Assembly (NCBI GenBank): GCA_030524545.1
Contig: JAUNGM010000007.1
Span: 1-64,000 of the forward strand
Length of the DNA: 64,000 nt
Reading direction: 5' to 3'
Origin: Eubacteriales bacterium
GTDB taxonomy: Bacteria; Bacillota; Clostridia; Lachnospirales; Lachnospiraceae
Part shown: in pieces, positions 1 through 7,793 of the stretch
How the letters are laid out: each line of letters starts with the position of its first letter
How positions within the stretch are numbered: position 1 is the stretch's first letter
Translations under genes and position numbers: made by a program
Notes under the pieces: generated by a model
Told to the model about the DNA's origin: nothing
The model's input: the letters and a program-made list of their open reading frames with translations, nothing else
Databases searched by the model: none

Positions 1-19
1 TTTCCTGCATCATCTGTAA

Positions 20-234
20 AAGGTTTGGATTTTATTTAAGTTTGGATATCGGAGAAAATCCAAACGTTTGGATTTCCTGCGCCATACTTTTGCAACACGC
101 TGCGTGGAGGTGGGAATGGATGTAAAAACTCTGAGTGAAATATTAGGGCATTCGAATACAAATATAACACTTACCTATTATGTACACTCATCTTTGGAAA
201 CAAAAAAGAAGCAGATAGATATGCTCAGATTCTG
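20..234 (+). pseudogene. Tyrosine recombinase (site-specific integrase), C-terminal end, probably disrupted
   Basis: The frame ending at 234 gives the C-terminal catalytic end of a phage-type integrase: LRHTFATR (about 74-97), then LGHSNTNITLTYYVH with the GH box and the likely nucleophilic Tyr. The match to the family is clear only from about 65 onward. An in-frame stop at 17-19 precedes it, and the sequence 20-72 carries three copies of GTTTGGAT and one inverse copy, so the gene is probably frameshifted or rearranged here rather than simply cut by the window edge. Its position beside the inverted-repeat promoter segment suggests it is, or was, the invertase of the polysaccharide switch. The upstream part lies outside the window, so whether a full-length enzyme is made cannot be decided. 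Confidence 0.72.
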
Positions 235-294
235 AAAAACTCTTGAAGTAACATAATACACGAAATATATGGAAGCATTTGGAGCAGAGAAATG

Positions 295-327
295 GCCCGA
301 AAAGGCAAAATTAATGTCTTTTCGGGC
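295..327. terminator. Perfect 10-bp stem-loop inside the invertible segment
   Basis: GCCCGAAAAG (295-304) pairs perfectly with CTTTTCGGGC (318-327) across a 13-nt loop. There is no long T tract. It sits between the recombinase end and the promoter at 360-388, so it could insulate the promoter from upstream transcription, and it would keep working after inversion because it is symmetric. Confidence 0.55.
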
Positions 328-359
328 ACAGCTTATGCTAATATTATGCAAAATATGAA

Positions 360-388
360 TTGACTTATGGAGATTTTTCCAGTACACT
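360..388 (+). promoter_or_regulatory. Promoter of the polysaccharide operon
   Basis: TTGACT at 360-365, a 17-bp spacer and TACACT at 383-388 fit a sigma-A promoter with a good -35 and a weak -10. It lies within the inverted-repeat segment and fires toward 460. The transcript would start near 395 and carry the right inverted repeat in its leader. Confidence 0.5.
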
Positions 389-459
389 AAATAATTGATA
401 AGAGAAATCGTAATGATTTATTCACAAAGTATGTTACTTCACGAAAAATCCGGCAAATA

Positions 460-1227
460 ATGCCAGAGAAAGATGAGGAGAAGGTTTTGGAAAAGGCAAA
501 AGTGGATGTGAACAGGAATAACATGAGTTCAGACTATATCGATCTTCAGGACTTATTCCAGCAGTATTTGAAGCGATGGTGGATGATCCTGATCGGATTT
601 GTGGTTGGGACGCTTCTGGCAGGGGTCTATACATTTAAGCTTGCAACCCCGATTTATGAAGCTTCCTCTATGGTTTATATGCGGGGATCAGGAGAAGTTG
701 TTTCTTTGCAGGATCTGCAGATTGGCGCTGCGCTGACCAAAGACTATGAGGTGATCTTTACCAGCCGTCCGATCCTGGAGGAAGTAATTGATCAGCTTGA
801 CCTGGAAATGACCTGGAAGCAGCTGAAGGGACGGGTAGAGCTGACAAACCAGGATGACACCCGTATCCTGCGTGTTGCCATCAAAGATGCAGATCCAAAG
901 CTGGCCAGTGAGATTGTGAACAAGCTGGTGGAAATCGGTATGGAAAGCGTCAAAGAGATTGATTCCAAAGAGCCGTATTTGATAGAGAAAGCGGTAGTGG
1001 ACTGGGATAAGGTAAGTCCTTCCCACCGCAAAAACCTGATGATGGGAGCAATGCTGGGAATCCTGCTTGTAGTGGGTGTGATCACATTGAATTATCTGAT
1101 GAATGATACGATCCGCTCGGTGAAGGATGTGGAACAGGTTCTGCGCCTTCCGGTATTTTGTATTGTTCCGGAGAGCAGCAGTTGTTCCTATAAGAATCTG
1201 CCTCAGAAGAAAAATGTAGAGTGGTAA
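460..1227 (+). CDS. Wzz/YveK-like polysaccharide chain-length determinant, BY-kinase activator
   Basis: Membrane protein of the polysaccharide co-polymerase type. A first membrane helix follows YLKRWW (WMILIGFVVGTLLAGV), a periplasmic-type Wzz domain fills the centre and a second helix (MMGAMLGILLVVGVITL) lies near residue 190, with a short cytosolic tail. In Gram-positive bacteria this protein sets chain length and activates the separately encoded tyrosine kinase, which is the next gene. The start is uncertain: ATG 460 has no ribosome binding site, TTG 487 has AGGAG six bases upstream, and ATG 523 (MSSDYIDL) is also plausible and closer to typical family length. First gene of the operon behind the putative invertible promoter. 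Confidence 0.88.
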   Translation: MPEKDEEKVLEKAKVDVNRNNMSSDYIDLQDLFQQYLKRWWMILIGFVVGTLLAGVYTFKLATPIYEASSMVYMRGSGEVVSLQDLQIGAALTKDYEVIFTSRPILEEVIDQLDLEMTWKQLKGRVELTNQDDTRILRVAIKDADPKLASEIVNKLVEIGMESVKEIDSKEPYLIEKAVVDWDKVSPSHRKNLMMGAMLGILLVVGVITLNYLMNDTIRSVKDVEQVLRLPVFCIVPESSSCSYKNLPQKKNVEW

Positions 1228-1242
1228 GGGGATAAGAAATTT

Positions 1243-1917
1243 ATGGGCATGATAGAGTTTAAAGTGATGGAGCCGGAGTTTGCTGTGGCAGAAGCAATGA
1301 ATACGCTCAGAACAAACATCATTTACAGCAACGATATAAAAACCATCAATATTACCAGTACTTTTCCGAATGAAGGAAAATCAACGATCGCATTGCAGCT
1401 TGCCAGGAGTTTTGCGGAGCTTGGGAAAAAAACACTGCTTGTGGATTGTGACCTCAGGAAGTCCTCGTTGATTCACCGTTTTCACGGTGGGAAAAAAATG
1501 GAGGGACTCAGTGAACTGCTCACTAGCCAGTCAGTGAAGATCATCCACAGTACAGATATCGAAAACCTTTCGGTCATCTGCAGCGGCCAGGTGCCGCCCA
1601 ATCCTTCGGAACTGCTTTCCAGCCAGAAGTTTACGGTATTTATCCAGGCATTGAAGGAAAAATACGATTACATCATTCTGGATGCTCCTCCGATCGGCTC
1701 CGTCATTGATGCTGCCATTGTAGGAAGAAATGCGGATGGAACCCTGATGGTGGTCCGCAATGATTTCAGCAAAAAGGCCGCTGTGAAGAGAGGAAAAGAG
1801 CAGTTGGAACAGAGCGGATGCAAATTACTGGGAGTGATTCTCAACCGGGTGAAGAAGCACCAGAAGGATTACTATTATTATTCCGGATATTACAAATATG
1901 GCTATGGAGAGAAGTAG
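1243..1917 (+). CDS. BY-family tyrosine kinase (CpsD/YwqD-like)
   Basis: Cytosolic bacterial tyrosine kinase that works with the Wzz-like protein to control polysaccharide polymerisation and export. Seen: Walker A FPNEGKST at residues 41-48, Walker A' LLVDCDLRKS near 65-74, Walker B ILDAPP near 145, and a C-terminal tyrosine cluster (YYYYSGYYKYGYGEK) that is the usual autophosphorylation site. At 224 residues it is the normal length for a stand-alone Firmicutes kinase. It starts 15 bases after the wzz-like gene and overlaps the LCP gene by 20 bases, so translation is probably coupled. No matching CpsB-type phosphatase is present in the window. Confidence 0.93.
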   Translation: MGMIEFKVMEPEFAVAEAMNTLRTNIIYSNDIKTINITSTFPNEGKSTIALQLARSFAELGKKTLLVDCDLRKSSLIHRFHGGKKMEGLSELLTSQSVKIIHSTDIENLSVICSGQVPPNPSELLSSQKFTVFIQALKEKYDYIILDAPPIGSVIDAAIVGRNADGTLMVVRNDFSKKAAVKRGKEQLEQSGCKLLGVILNRVKKHQKDYYYYSGYYKYGYGEK

Positions 1918-2905
1918 ACACCATAAGCGCCGAAGGCGCAGAAGAATCGCAAAAGCTGCTGTGATCATAATTGCGATGCTGGTTACGGGAATCCTGCTGT
2001 TCTGGATGTATGAGGATAACCGTAAGGATGCAAAAAGCGGAACCGAGGCGGCTGATGCGGAGCATCAATACCGGAGAATCCATGTGGACGGCGCGGATTA
2101 CCAATATAATACGGATCTGATCACCGTACTTTTGATGGGAATCGATACGTCAGGTGAGGATATGACAGGGCAGTCCGATTTTATTTCTCTGGCTGTTTTT
2201 GATAGGGGAAATAAATGCATCAAGCTGATTGAGATTTCCCGTGATTCTATGGTAGATGTCCGCGTTTTTGACGCAGTTGGGAATGACAGGGGATGGAACA
2301 GACAGCATCTGACGCTGGCGTATGCATTTGCCGGGGGAAAAGAAAAAGGCTGCCTGATGACGCAGGAAGCGGTTTCCCGGATGTTCCATGGCATTCCGAT
2401 CGTATATTACACAGCAGGAAACCTCTCAGCGCTGCCAGCTTTTCATAACCTGGTGGGGGAACTTAACGTGCAGATTCCGGACGACAGCCTGGAGTATCTG
2501 GATGAAAGTTTTAAGGAAGGGACGTCCCTGACCCTGACTTCTGAAAACGTGGAGCTTTTTGTAAGATCCCGCGACATAGAACGTGAGTATTCGAATACAG
2601 GGAGAATGAGAAGACAGGAAATCTATATGAAAGCTTATCTGGAAAAACTGAAGACCCTTCTGGCTGAGGATTTTTCCGGCACAGTTTCCCGTATGGAAGC
2701 TGTTTTCTCCAATACAATGACCAATATAGGGCTGAGTGAAGTTTCGTCCTTTGCAGAAATGGCAATGGAATACCAGTTTGACCCGGAGCAGGACTGCTAT
2801 ACCGTCCAGGGAACGGATCATTCCGGCGAATACCATGATGAATTTCATGTAGACGAAGAGGCATTACAGCAGTTGGTATTACAAATTTTTTATAAAAAGA
2901 AATAG
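1898..2905 (+). CDS. LytR-CpsA-Psr (LCP) family cell-wall polysaccharide ligase
   Basis: LCP enzymes transfer lipid-linked polysaccharide onto peptidoglycan outside the cell. The protein has a very basic N terminus (RHHKRRRRRR), one membrane helix at about residues 19-38, and an extracellular LCP domain with VLLMGIDTSG near residue 75 and EISRDSMVDV near 120, which carries the conserved Arg of the polyprenyl-phosphate pocket. It overlaps the kinase gene by 20 bases; ATG 1904 is an alternative start with no better ribosome binding site. The location agrees with anchoring of the polymer made by this locus. Confidence 0.9.
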   Translation: MAMERSRHHKRRRRRRIAKAAVIIIAMLVTGILLFWMYEDNRKDAKSGTEAADAEHQYRRIHVDGADYQYNTDLITVLLMGIDTSGEDMTGQSDFISLAVFDRGNKCIKLIEISRDSMVDVRVFDAVGNDRGWNRQHLTLAYAFAGGKEKGCLMTQEAVSRMFHGIPIVYYTAGNLSALPAFHNLVGELNVQIPDDSLEYLDESFKEGTSLTLTSENVELFVRSRDIEREYSNTGRMRRQEIYMKAYLEKLKTLLAEDFSGTVSRMEAVFSNTMTNIGLSEVSSFAEMAMEYQFDPEQDCYTVQGTDHSGEYHDEFHVDEEALQQLVLQIFYKKK

Positions 2906-2917
2906 GAGGCAAAGAAA

Positions 2918-3637
2918 ATGAAGAGCAAATTTATCAAAATGTTGGCAGTCGGAATGATGACCATCTCACTTGCAGCAACGCCTGTATTGGCAGTACCAAG
3001 CACAGTTCTGGAGACAACTACAGAGAGCACAGGAACTTTTGTGGATCCGGCTACAGGAGAAAACAAAGAAGGAACCGTGATCACCAGCTCTACCCTGGAT
3101 ACCCAGAGAGAGTGGGAAACCTACCTTGCATTTGTTGCAGAAACAGTAGATGCGAACGAAGAAGGCGAAGGCAAGCTGGTTTCAGACCTGGTAGACCTTT
3201 ATCTGGAATGTAAAAATTCGGAAGACAGGGATATCGAGGAATTCCAGAAAGAATATCAGAAGTTTTATGATGAGCTGGTGGTTGATGCCGTTCGGTTCGG
3301 ATTCCTGGATGAGAATGACCCGGCCAAAGAAGAGGGTGTGATCGAAGCTGCATCCCTGCTGACTCCAATTTTTACAACCTGTGCATATGATGCAGATGGA
3401 AACAGAATTGTCGGCGCAACAGATATTGTAGCCAAAAAAGAAGTTCCGGATCTGACGGATGATACAAAACCGGAAGACCTGAGAGTTGTATATTATGACT
3501 CCGTAGAACAGAAGTGGATCGTTATCCCGGTAGATGAGGTGGATCTGGTGAATAAAACAATCACATTTACTCAGCCGCGGGAAGGTTTTGCTTTTGTAAT
3601 TGATATTAGGAAGGTTGATGTAGAAGAGCTCAACTAA
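2918..3637 (+). CDS. Secreted protein of unknown function in the polysaccharide operon
   Basis: A clear signal peptide (MKSKFIKMLAVGMMTISLAA, cleavage near VLA at residues 22-26) precedes an acidic extracellular protein of about 213 residues. The middle is helical and rich in Glu and Lys; the last 60 residues look beta-rich (VVYYDSVEQKW, ITFTQPREGFAFVI). No LPXTG, SH3 or choline-binding motif was seen. AGGAGG lies eight bases before the ATG and the gene follows the LCP gene by 12 bases, so it belongs to the front part of the operon. A role in surface presentation or chain handling is only a guess from position. Confidence 0.7.
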   Translation: MKSKFIKMLAVGMMTISLAATPVLAVPSTVLETTTESTGTFVDPATGENKEGTVITSSTLDTQREWETYLAFVAETVDANEEGEGKLVSDLVDLYLECKNSEDRDIEEFQKEYQKFYDELVVDAVRFGFLDENDPAKEEGVIEAASLLTPIFTTCAYDADGNRIVGATDIVAKKEVPDLTDDTKPEDLRVVYYDSVEQKWIVIPVDEVDLVNKTITFTQPREGFAFVIDIRKVDVEELN

Positions 3638-3651
3638 AAGAACTTAAACTT

Positions 3652-3691
3652 ACTCATTACCATTTGCAGCTTACTGTAAATGGTAATGAGT
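3652..3691 (+). terminator. Very long perfect hairpin after the secreted protein gene
   Basis: ACTCATTACCATTT (3652-3665) pairs with AAATGGTAATGAGT (3678-3691), and CAG/CTG inside extends the stem to a CTTA loop with one G-T wobble. No T tract follows, so it may be a processing or mRNA-stabilising structure that separates the regulatory front of the operon from the biosynthetic genes. Confidence 0.6.
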
Positions 3692-3711
3692 GTCTGCAAA
3701 ACAAAAGGAAT

Positions 3712-3825
3712 GTCCCGTATATGGGAAAGCTGCGCAGAAGCGGCGCATCTTTCCCATGTGCGGTACAGGCTCAGTTAGAGCATGAAAGAAAATAGCAGAG
3801 GGAGACTTTAGGAATCTCTTTTTCA
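3712..3825 (+). promoter_or_regulatory. Structured leader before the initiating glycosyltransferase
   Basis: A second strong hairpin, ATGGGAAAG (3721-3729) with CTTTCCCAT (3749-3757) and TGCGC (3731-3735) with GCGCA (3743-3747), is followed at about 3801-3824 by GAGA...TCTC and TTTTT, a possible weak terminator. Such a leader could hold an attenuation or antitermination site for the long biosynthetic half of the operon. No known riboswitch was recognised. Confidence 0.4.
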
Positions 3826-3846
3826 GCCAGGAAAGGAAAACAGGTT

Positions 3847-4677
3847 ATGAAAAAACCAGGGAATGAAACATTTGCCCGAAAGCACAGGAATGATGGCTGT
3901 GGAGCGGATGAATCGCCGACGGTGGAGCGCACTGCTTTTGAAGTGGATGGAGCATTGGCTATGGAGAATGTTGCCTATGAAACGGATGAAGCATCGGACA
4001 GAACGGGGAACATAAATCATGGCAGAGCAAAGGTGATTTCTCTTGACCGAAAAGAGCAGCTTCAGAAAAAAAGAAGATACTGGGTTTTTCGCAGGGCACA
4101 GGATGTGGTTTTTTCCGGTGCGGCGATGGTCATGCTCTCCCCGCTTCTTTTGATCACAGCACTTTTGATATACATAGATGACCCCAAAGGCAGCCCCATA
4201 TTTTCGCAGATTCGTGTAGGAAGGGATGGCAAAGAGTTTAAATTCTACAAATTCCGTTCCATGTGCATGGATGCAGAGGAGAAGCTGGAGGAGCTGCTGG
4301 GACAGAATGAGATGGACGGGCCGGTATTTAAGATCAAGGACGACCCCAGGATCACCCGGATCGGCCGTTTCATCCGAAAGACAAGTATTGATGAGCTGCC
4401 CCAGCTCTGGAATATCTTCAAAGGCGACATGAGCATCGTAGGACCGAGACCTGCCCTTCCAAGAGAAGCAGAGCAGTACGGAGAGTATGAACGTCAGCGT
4501 CTTTATGTGCAGCCGGGGCTGACCTGTTACTGGCAGATCCAGCCGCATCGGAACGATTTAAGCTTTGAAGAATGGATGGAACTGGATATCAAATACATCC
4601 GGGAAAGATCTTTCCTGGTGGATTGGAAGATTATATTCAGCACTGTCCGGGCGGTGTTGTCCGGGCAGGGGGAATGA
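3847..4677 (+). CDS. Undecaprenyl-phosphate sugar phosphotransferase (initiating polyprenyl phosphoglycosyltransferase)
   Basis: Starts repeat-unit assembly by moving a sugar-1-phosphate onto undecaprenyl phosphate at the inner membrane face. The bacterial sugar transferase domain occupies about residues 75-276: a reentrant membrane helix (VVFSGAAMVMLSPLLLITAL), then KFYKFRSM, DDPRITRIGRFIRKTSIDE, LPQLWNIFKGDMSIVGPRP and a C-terminal WQIQPHRNDLSFEEW. The first 75 residues are unusual, non-conserved and acidic, without the multi-helix domain of WbaP-type enzymes, so this is the small monotopic form with an extra cytosolic leader. The sugar cannot be read from sequence. The stop overlaps ATGs at 4674 and 4677. 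Confidence 0.93.
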   Translation: MKKPGNETFARKHRNDGCGADESPTVERTAFEVDGALAMENVAYETDEASDRTGNINHGRAKVISLDRKEQLQKKRRYWVFRRAQDVVFSGAAMVMLSPLLLITALLIYIDDPKGSPIFSQIRVGRDGKEFKFYKFRSMCMDAEEKLEELLGQNEMDGPVFKIKDDPRITRIGRFIRKTSIDELPQLWNIFKGDMSIVGPRPALPREAEQYGEYERQRLYVQPGLTCYWQIQPHRNDLSFEEWMELDIKYIRERSFLVDWKIIFSTVRAVLSGQGE

Positions 4678-4721
4678 TGCGCCAGGAAAAGAATTCAGTT
4701 ATGTTTTGGTGGAGGAGTTTT

Positions 4722-7700
4722 GTGAAGGATAAATTAGTTTCTTTGTTTCATGCACAAGTATATACGGATGCCTGGGATGATTACCAGCGATCCCTGCACA
4801 GAAGCAGCTTTCCATGCTGGGATTATCTTATCCTGACAGCATCTAACGAGCAGCAGGCAGAAGGGTTTCGTGCCCAACTCAGGCAGAGAAGGGACGAAGG
4901 CCTCCTGCCGCCGAAAACACATTTTGCAGTATTGCCGGATCCGGATGGGAAACGTGTGGGAAGCGGCGGTGCTACACTTTCCGTATTGAGGTACATTGCG
5001 GAACAGGAAGGTAAAGCGGACTTTCACGGGCTGCGCGTACTGGTGATCCATTCCGGCGGTGACAGCAAGCGGGTTCCCCAGTATTCCGCACTTGGAAAGC
5101 TGTTTTCACCTGTGCCGCGGGAACTGCCAAACGGAAATGCATCTACCTTGTTTGATGAATTCCTGATCTCCATGGCAGGAGTCCCGTCCAGAATCAGAGA
5201 AGGGATGCTGCTGCTGTCTGGAGATGTGCTTCTTCTCTTTAACCCGTTGATGATTGATTATCCGGGAGGCGGTGCGGCAGCATTATCCTTCAAGGAACAT
5301 GTGGATACCGGAAAAGACCATGGTGTTTATCTTCGCGGGGAAGACGGCTATGTGGCAAGGTGCCTGCAGAAACAGTCCGTGGAGACACTGAGGGCAGCAG
5401 GTGCCGTGAATGAGGATGGATATGTGGATATCGATACGGGGGCGGTTATCTTTTCACCGGAAATGATGGCTTCCTTATACAGCCTGGTTTCTGTAGATGG
5501 AACTGCAGACCGGGAACTGTTTGATACGTATGTGAATGAAAAGGTGCGCCTGTCCCTGTATGCGGATTTTCTGTACCCTCTTGGGAGGGAAGCATCCCTG
5601 GAAGATTTTTACAAAGAAAAGCCGGAAGGCGGATATTCGGAGGAACTAAAATCTGCAAGGACAGCCGTCTGGAATGTACTTAGGCCGTACCGAATGAAGC
5701 TGCTGCGCCTGGCTCCGGCGAAATTTGTCCATTTCGGGACAACAAGGGAGATCATGCGGCTCTTGTCAGAGGGAATCGGGCAGTACAGTCAGCTTGGCTG
5801 GGAGAGATGCGTAAACAGCAGTATTGCCCACAAACAGGTGTCAGGGTATAACAGCGTCCTGTCCAGTAAGGCCGCCTGCGGCCATGGTACATATTTAGAA
5901 TGCAGCTATGTCCACAGCAGGGCGTCTGTGGGGAACCATGTCCTTTTGTCCTATGTGGATATCCAGGATGAGACGATTCCGGATAATGTAGTGCTGCACG
6001 GCCTGAAGCTGAAAGACGGAAGGTTTGTCGTGCGGATTTACGGCGTGGGGGATGACCCGAAAGGCAGCCTGGAAGAGGACAGCAGCTTTTTAACATCCAC
6101 GCTGCAGGACTTTCTGGTGAAAAACGGAATCCATAAAAACGAGGTATGGAAAGAATCGAACCATTCTCTTTGGGATGCAGAACTTTATCCCGTCTGCAGT
6201 ACGATTGGTGAGGCAGTCCATGCGGCATTAAATGTATATGGTCTGAGCCAGGGTGCCGGAAACCTGAGTGAATGGAGAAACTGTGAGAAAAAGAGCCTGT
6301 GTTCCGGGTTCCGGGATGCGGATCCGGATGCATTGATCGCCTGGGACCAGCATATGCAGGAGCTGATTGCTGTGGATGCACTGGTAAAGAAGATCAGTGC
6401 AGCCGAACCGGCCAGCAGTGTGAAAGGCTATTTCAAAAATAAGAAACTGACCAGGACACAGGAAGAATGGCTGTCCTCCAGACTTGCACGTGCGGATTTC
6501 AGCGAGGCGCTGCGCCTGCATTATTATATTGGCACGGCACTGGGCGGGAATGAAGGCGAGAAATATATCAGTGAGTGCTTCCAGATCATTAGTGACAGTA
6601 TCCGGGGGGAATCCAAAAAACACATGGAAGAGAATAAAAACTGCAGGATCGTCTGTGGCAGGCATTCTGTTAAGCTGCCGCTCCGTGTGAACTGGGGAGG
6701 CGGCTGGAGCGACACCCCGCCATACTGCAATGAAGCAGGCGGCACAGTCCTGAATGCAGCCATTGTATTAAACGGAAGTATGCCTGTGGAAGTGATCTTG
6801 GAACGCCTGGAAGAAGAAAAAGTGGTTTTCCACAGCAATGACATGGGCACCCACGGGGAATTTACCGATATCAGGGAGCTCCAGAAGGTGGGCGACCCGT
6901 ATGACCCCTTTGTATTGCAGAAGGCGGCACTCCTTGCCTGCGGGATCATCCCGGCAGAAGGCGGCGACCTGAGCAAAATCTTAAAGCGCCTGGGCGGAGG
7001 CTTCCGGATGCAGTCCGAGGTAACCGGGGTTCCTAAAGGCAGCGGCCTTGGGACAAGCAGTATCCTTGCAGCGGCCTGTGTAAAGGCGTTATTGGAATTT
7101 GTGGGAATTGAGCATGGCGAAGATGATCTTTACAGGCTTGTCCTTCTGATGGAACAGATCATGTCCACAGGAGGCGGCTGGCAGGATCAGGCAGGCGGTG
7201 TGACCACCGGAATTAAATACATTACTTCCATGCCGGGCCTGCAGCAGAACATCCATGTACAGCATCTGGACATCCCGGAGACAGCCAAAAAAGAACTCCA
7301 GGAACGTTTCTGCCTGATCTACACAGGACAGCGGAGGCTTGCCAGAAACCTGCTGAGGGATGTGGTAGGAAGATATATCGGAAATGAGCCGGACGCAGTC
7401 TTTGCACTGAATGAAATCCAGCGGACGGCAGCGCTGATGCGCTTTGAGCTGGAAAGAGGACATGTTGATGCGTTTGCCGGACTAATGTCGGAGCATTGGG
7501 AACTGTCCAAGCGGCTTGACGGCGGAAGCACAAATACCCTGATCGACCAGATTTTTGATGCCATTGATGAGTATGTGGACGGAAAAATGATCTGCGGCGC
7601 CGGAGGCGGCGGATTCCTCCAAGTGGTACTGAAGAAAGAAGTACATAAAGAGCAGATAGAAGAACGCTTGAAAGGCGTGTTCCAGGATAGTGAGATTCGG

Positions 7701-7724
7701 GTGTGGGATTGTGCGTTGGTGTAA
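4722..7724 (+). CDS. fkp: Bifunctional L-fucokinase / GDP-fucose pyrophosphorylase
   Basis: Salvages free L-fucose to fucose-1-phosphate and then GDP-L-fucose, a donor for fucosylated polymer. The N-terminal half is the pyrophosphorylase: GSGGAT at about residues 80-85, then VIHSGGDSKRVPQYSALGK, with a beta-helix-like middle. The C-terminal part is a GHMP kinase: NWGGGWSDTPP near 656, GVPKGSGLGTSSILAAA near 770 and GAGGGGFLQV near 959. About 1000 residues is normal for this fusion (Bacteroides Fkp is slightly shorter). The frame is open back to 4572 inside the previous gene; GTG 4722 is chosen because GGAGGAG lies just upstream, with ATG 4674, 4677 and 4701 as weaker options. No de novo GDP-fucose genes are seen nearby. 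Confidence 0.9.
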   Translation: MKDKLVSLFHAQVYTDAWDDYQRSLHRSSFPCWDYLILTASNEQQAEGFRAQLRQRRDEGLLPPKTHFAVLPDPDGKRVGSGGATLSVLRYIAEQEGKADFHGLRVLVIHSGGDSKRVPQYSALGKLFSPVPRELPNGNASTLFDEFLISMAGVPSRIREGMLLLSGDVLLLFNPLMIDYPGGGAAALSFKEHVDTGKDHGVYLRGEDGYVARCLQKQSVETLRAAGAVNEDGYVDIDTGAVIFSPEMMASLYSLVSVDGTADRELFDTYVNEKVRLSLYADFLYPLGREASLEDFYKEKPEGGYSEELKSARTAVWNVLRPYRMKLLRLAPAKFVHFGTTREIMRLLSEGIGQYSQLGWERCVNSSIAHKQVSGYNSVLSSKAACGHGTYLECSYVHSRASVGNHVLLSYVDIQDETIPDNVVLHGLKLKDGRFVVRIYGVGDDPKGSLEEDSSFLTSTLQDFLVKNGIHKNEVWKESNHSLWDAELYPVCSTIGEAVHAALNVYGLSQGAGNLSEWRNCEKKSLCSGFRDADPDALIAWDQHMQELIAVDALVKKISAAEPASSVKGYFKNKKLTRTQEEWLSSRLARADFSEALRLHYYIGTALGGNEGEKYISECFQIISDSIRGESKKHMEENKNCRIVCGRHSVKLPLRVNWGGGWSDTPPYCNEAGGTVLNAAIVLNGSMPVEVILERLEEEKVVFHSNDMGTHGEFTDIRELQKVGDPYDPFVLQKAALLACGIIPAEGGDLSKILKRLGGGFRMQSEVTGVPKGSGLGTSSILAAACVKALLEFVGIEHGEDDLYRLVLLMEQIMSTGGGWQDQAGGVTTGIKYITSMPGLQQNIHVQHLDIPETAKKELQERFCLIYTGQRRLARNLLRDVVGRYIGNEPDAVFALNEIQRTAALMRFELERGHVDAFAGLMSEHWELSKRLDGGSTNTLIDQIFDAIDEYVDGKMICGAGGGGFLQVVLKKEVHKEQIEERLKGVFQDSEIRVWDCALV

Positions 7725-7793
7725 TTGGATGGCAATGACAAGCACAGTGATTAAACATAGAGAAATGAAGTTACCTAGGAGGGGGATGCAGAG

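Larger units (their letters stand above)
244..441. promoter_or_regulatory. Candidate invertible promoter segment flanked by 12-bp inverted repeats
   Basis: TGAAGTAACATA at 244-255 is exactly repeated in inverse orientation as TATGTTACTTCA at 430-441, enclosing 174 bp. The enclosed DNA holds a perfect 10-bp stem (295-304 with 318-327) and a sigma-A-like promoter pointing toward the polysaccharide genes. Repeats plus promoter plus adjacent tyrosine recombinase is the layout of phase-variable invertible promoters known from gut bacteria. In the orientation seen here the promoter would be ON for the downstream genes. Inversion itself is inferred. Confidence 0.6.
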
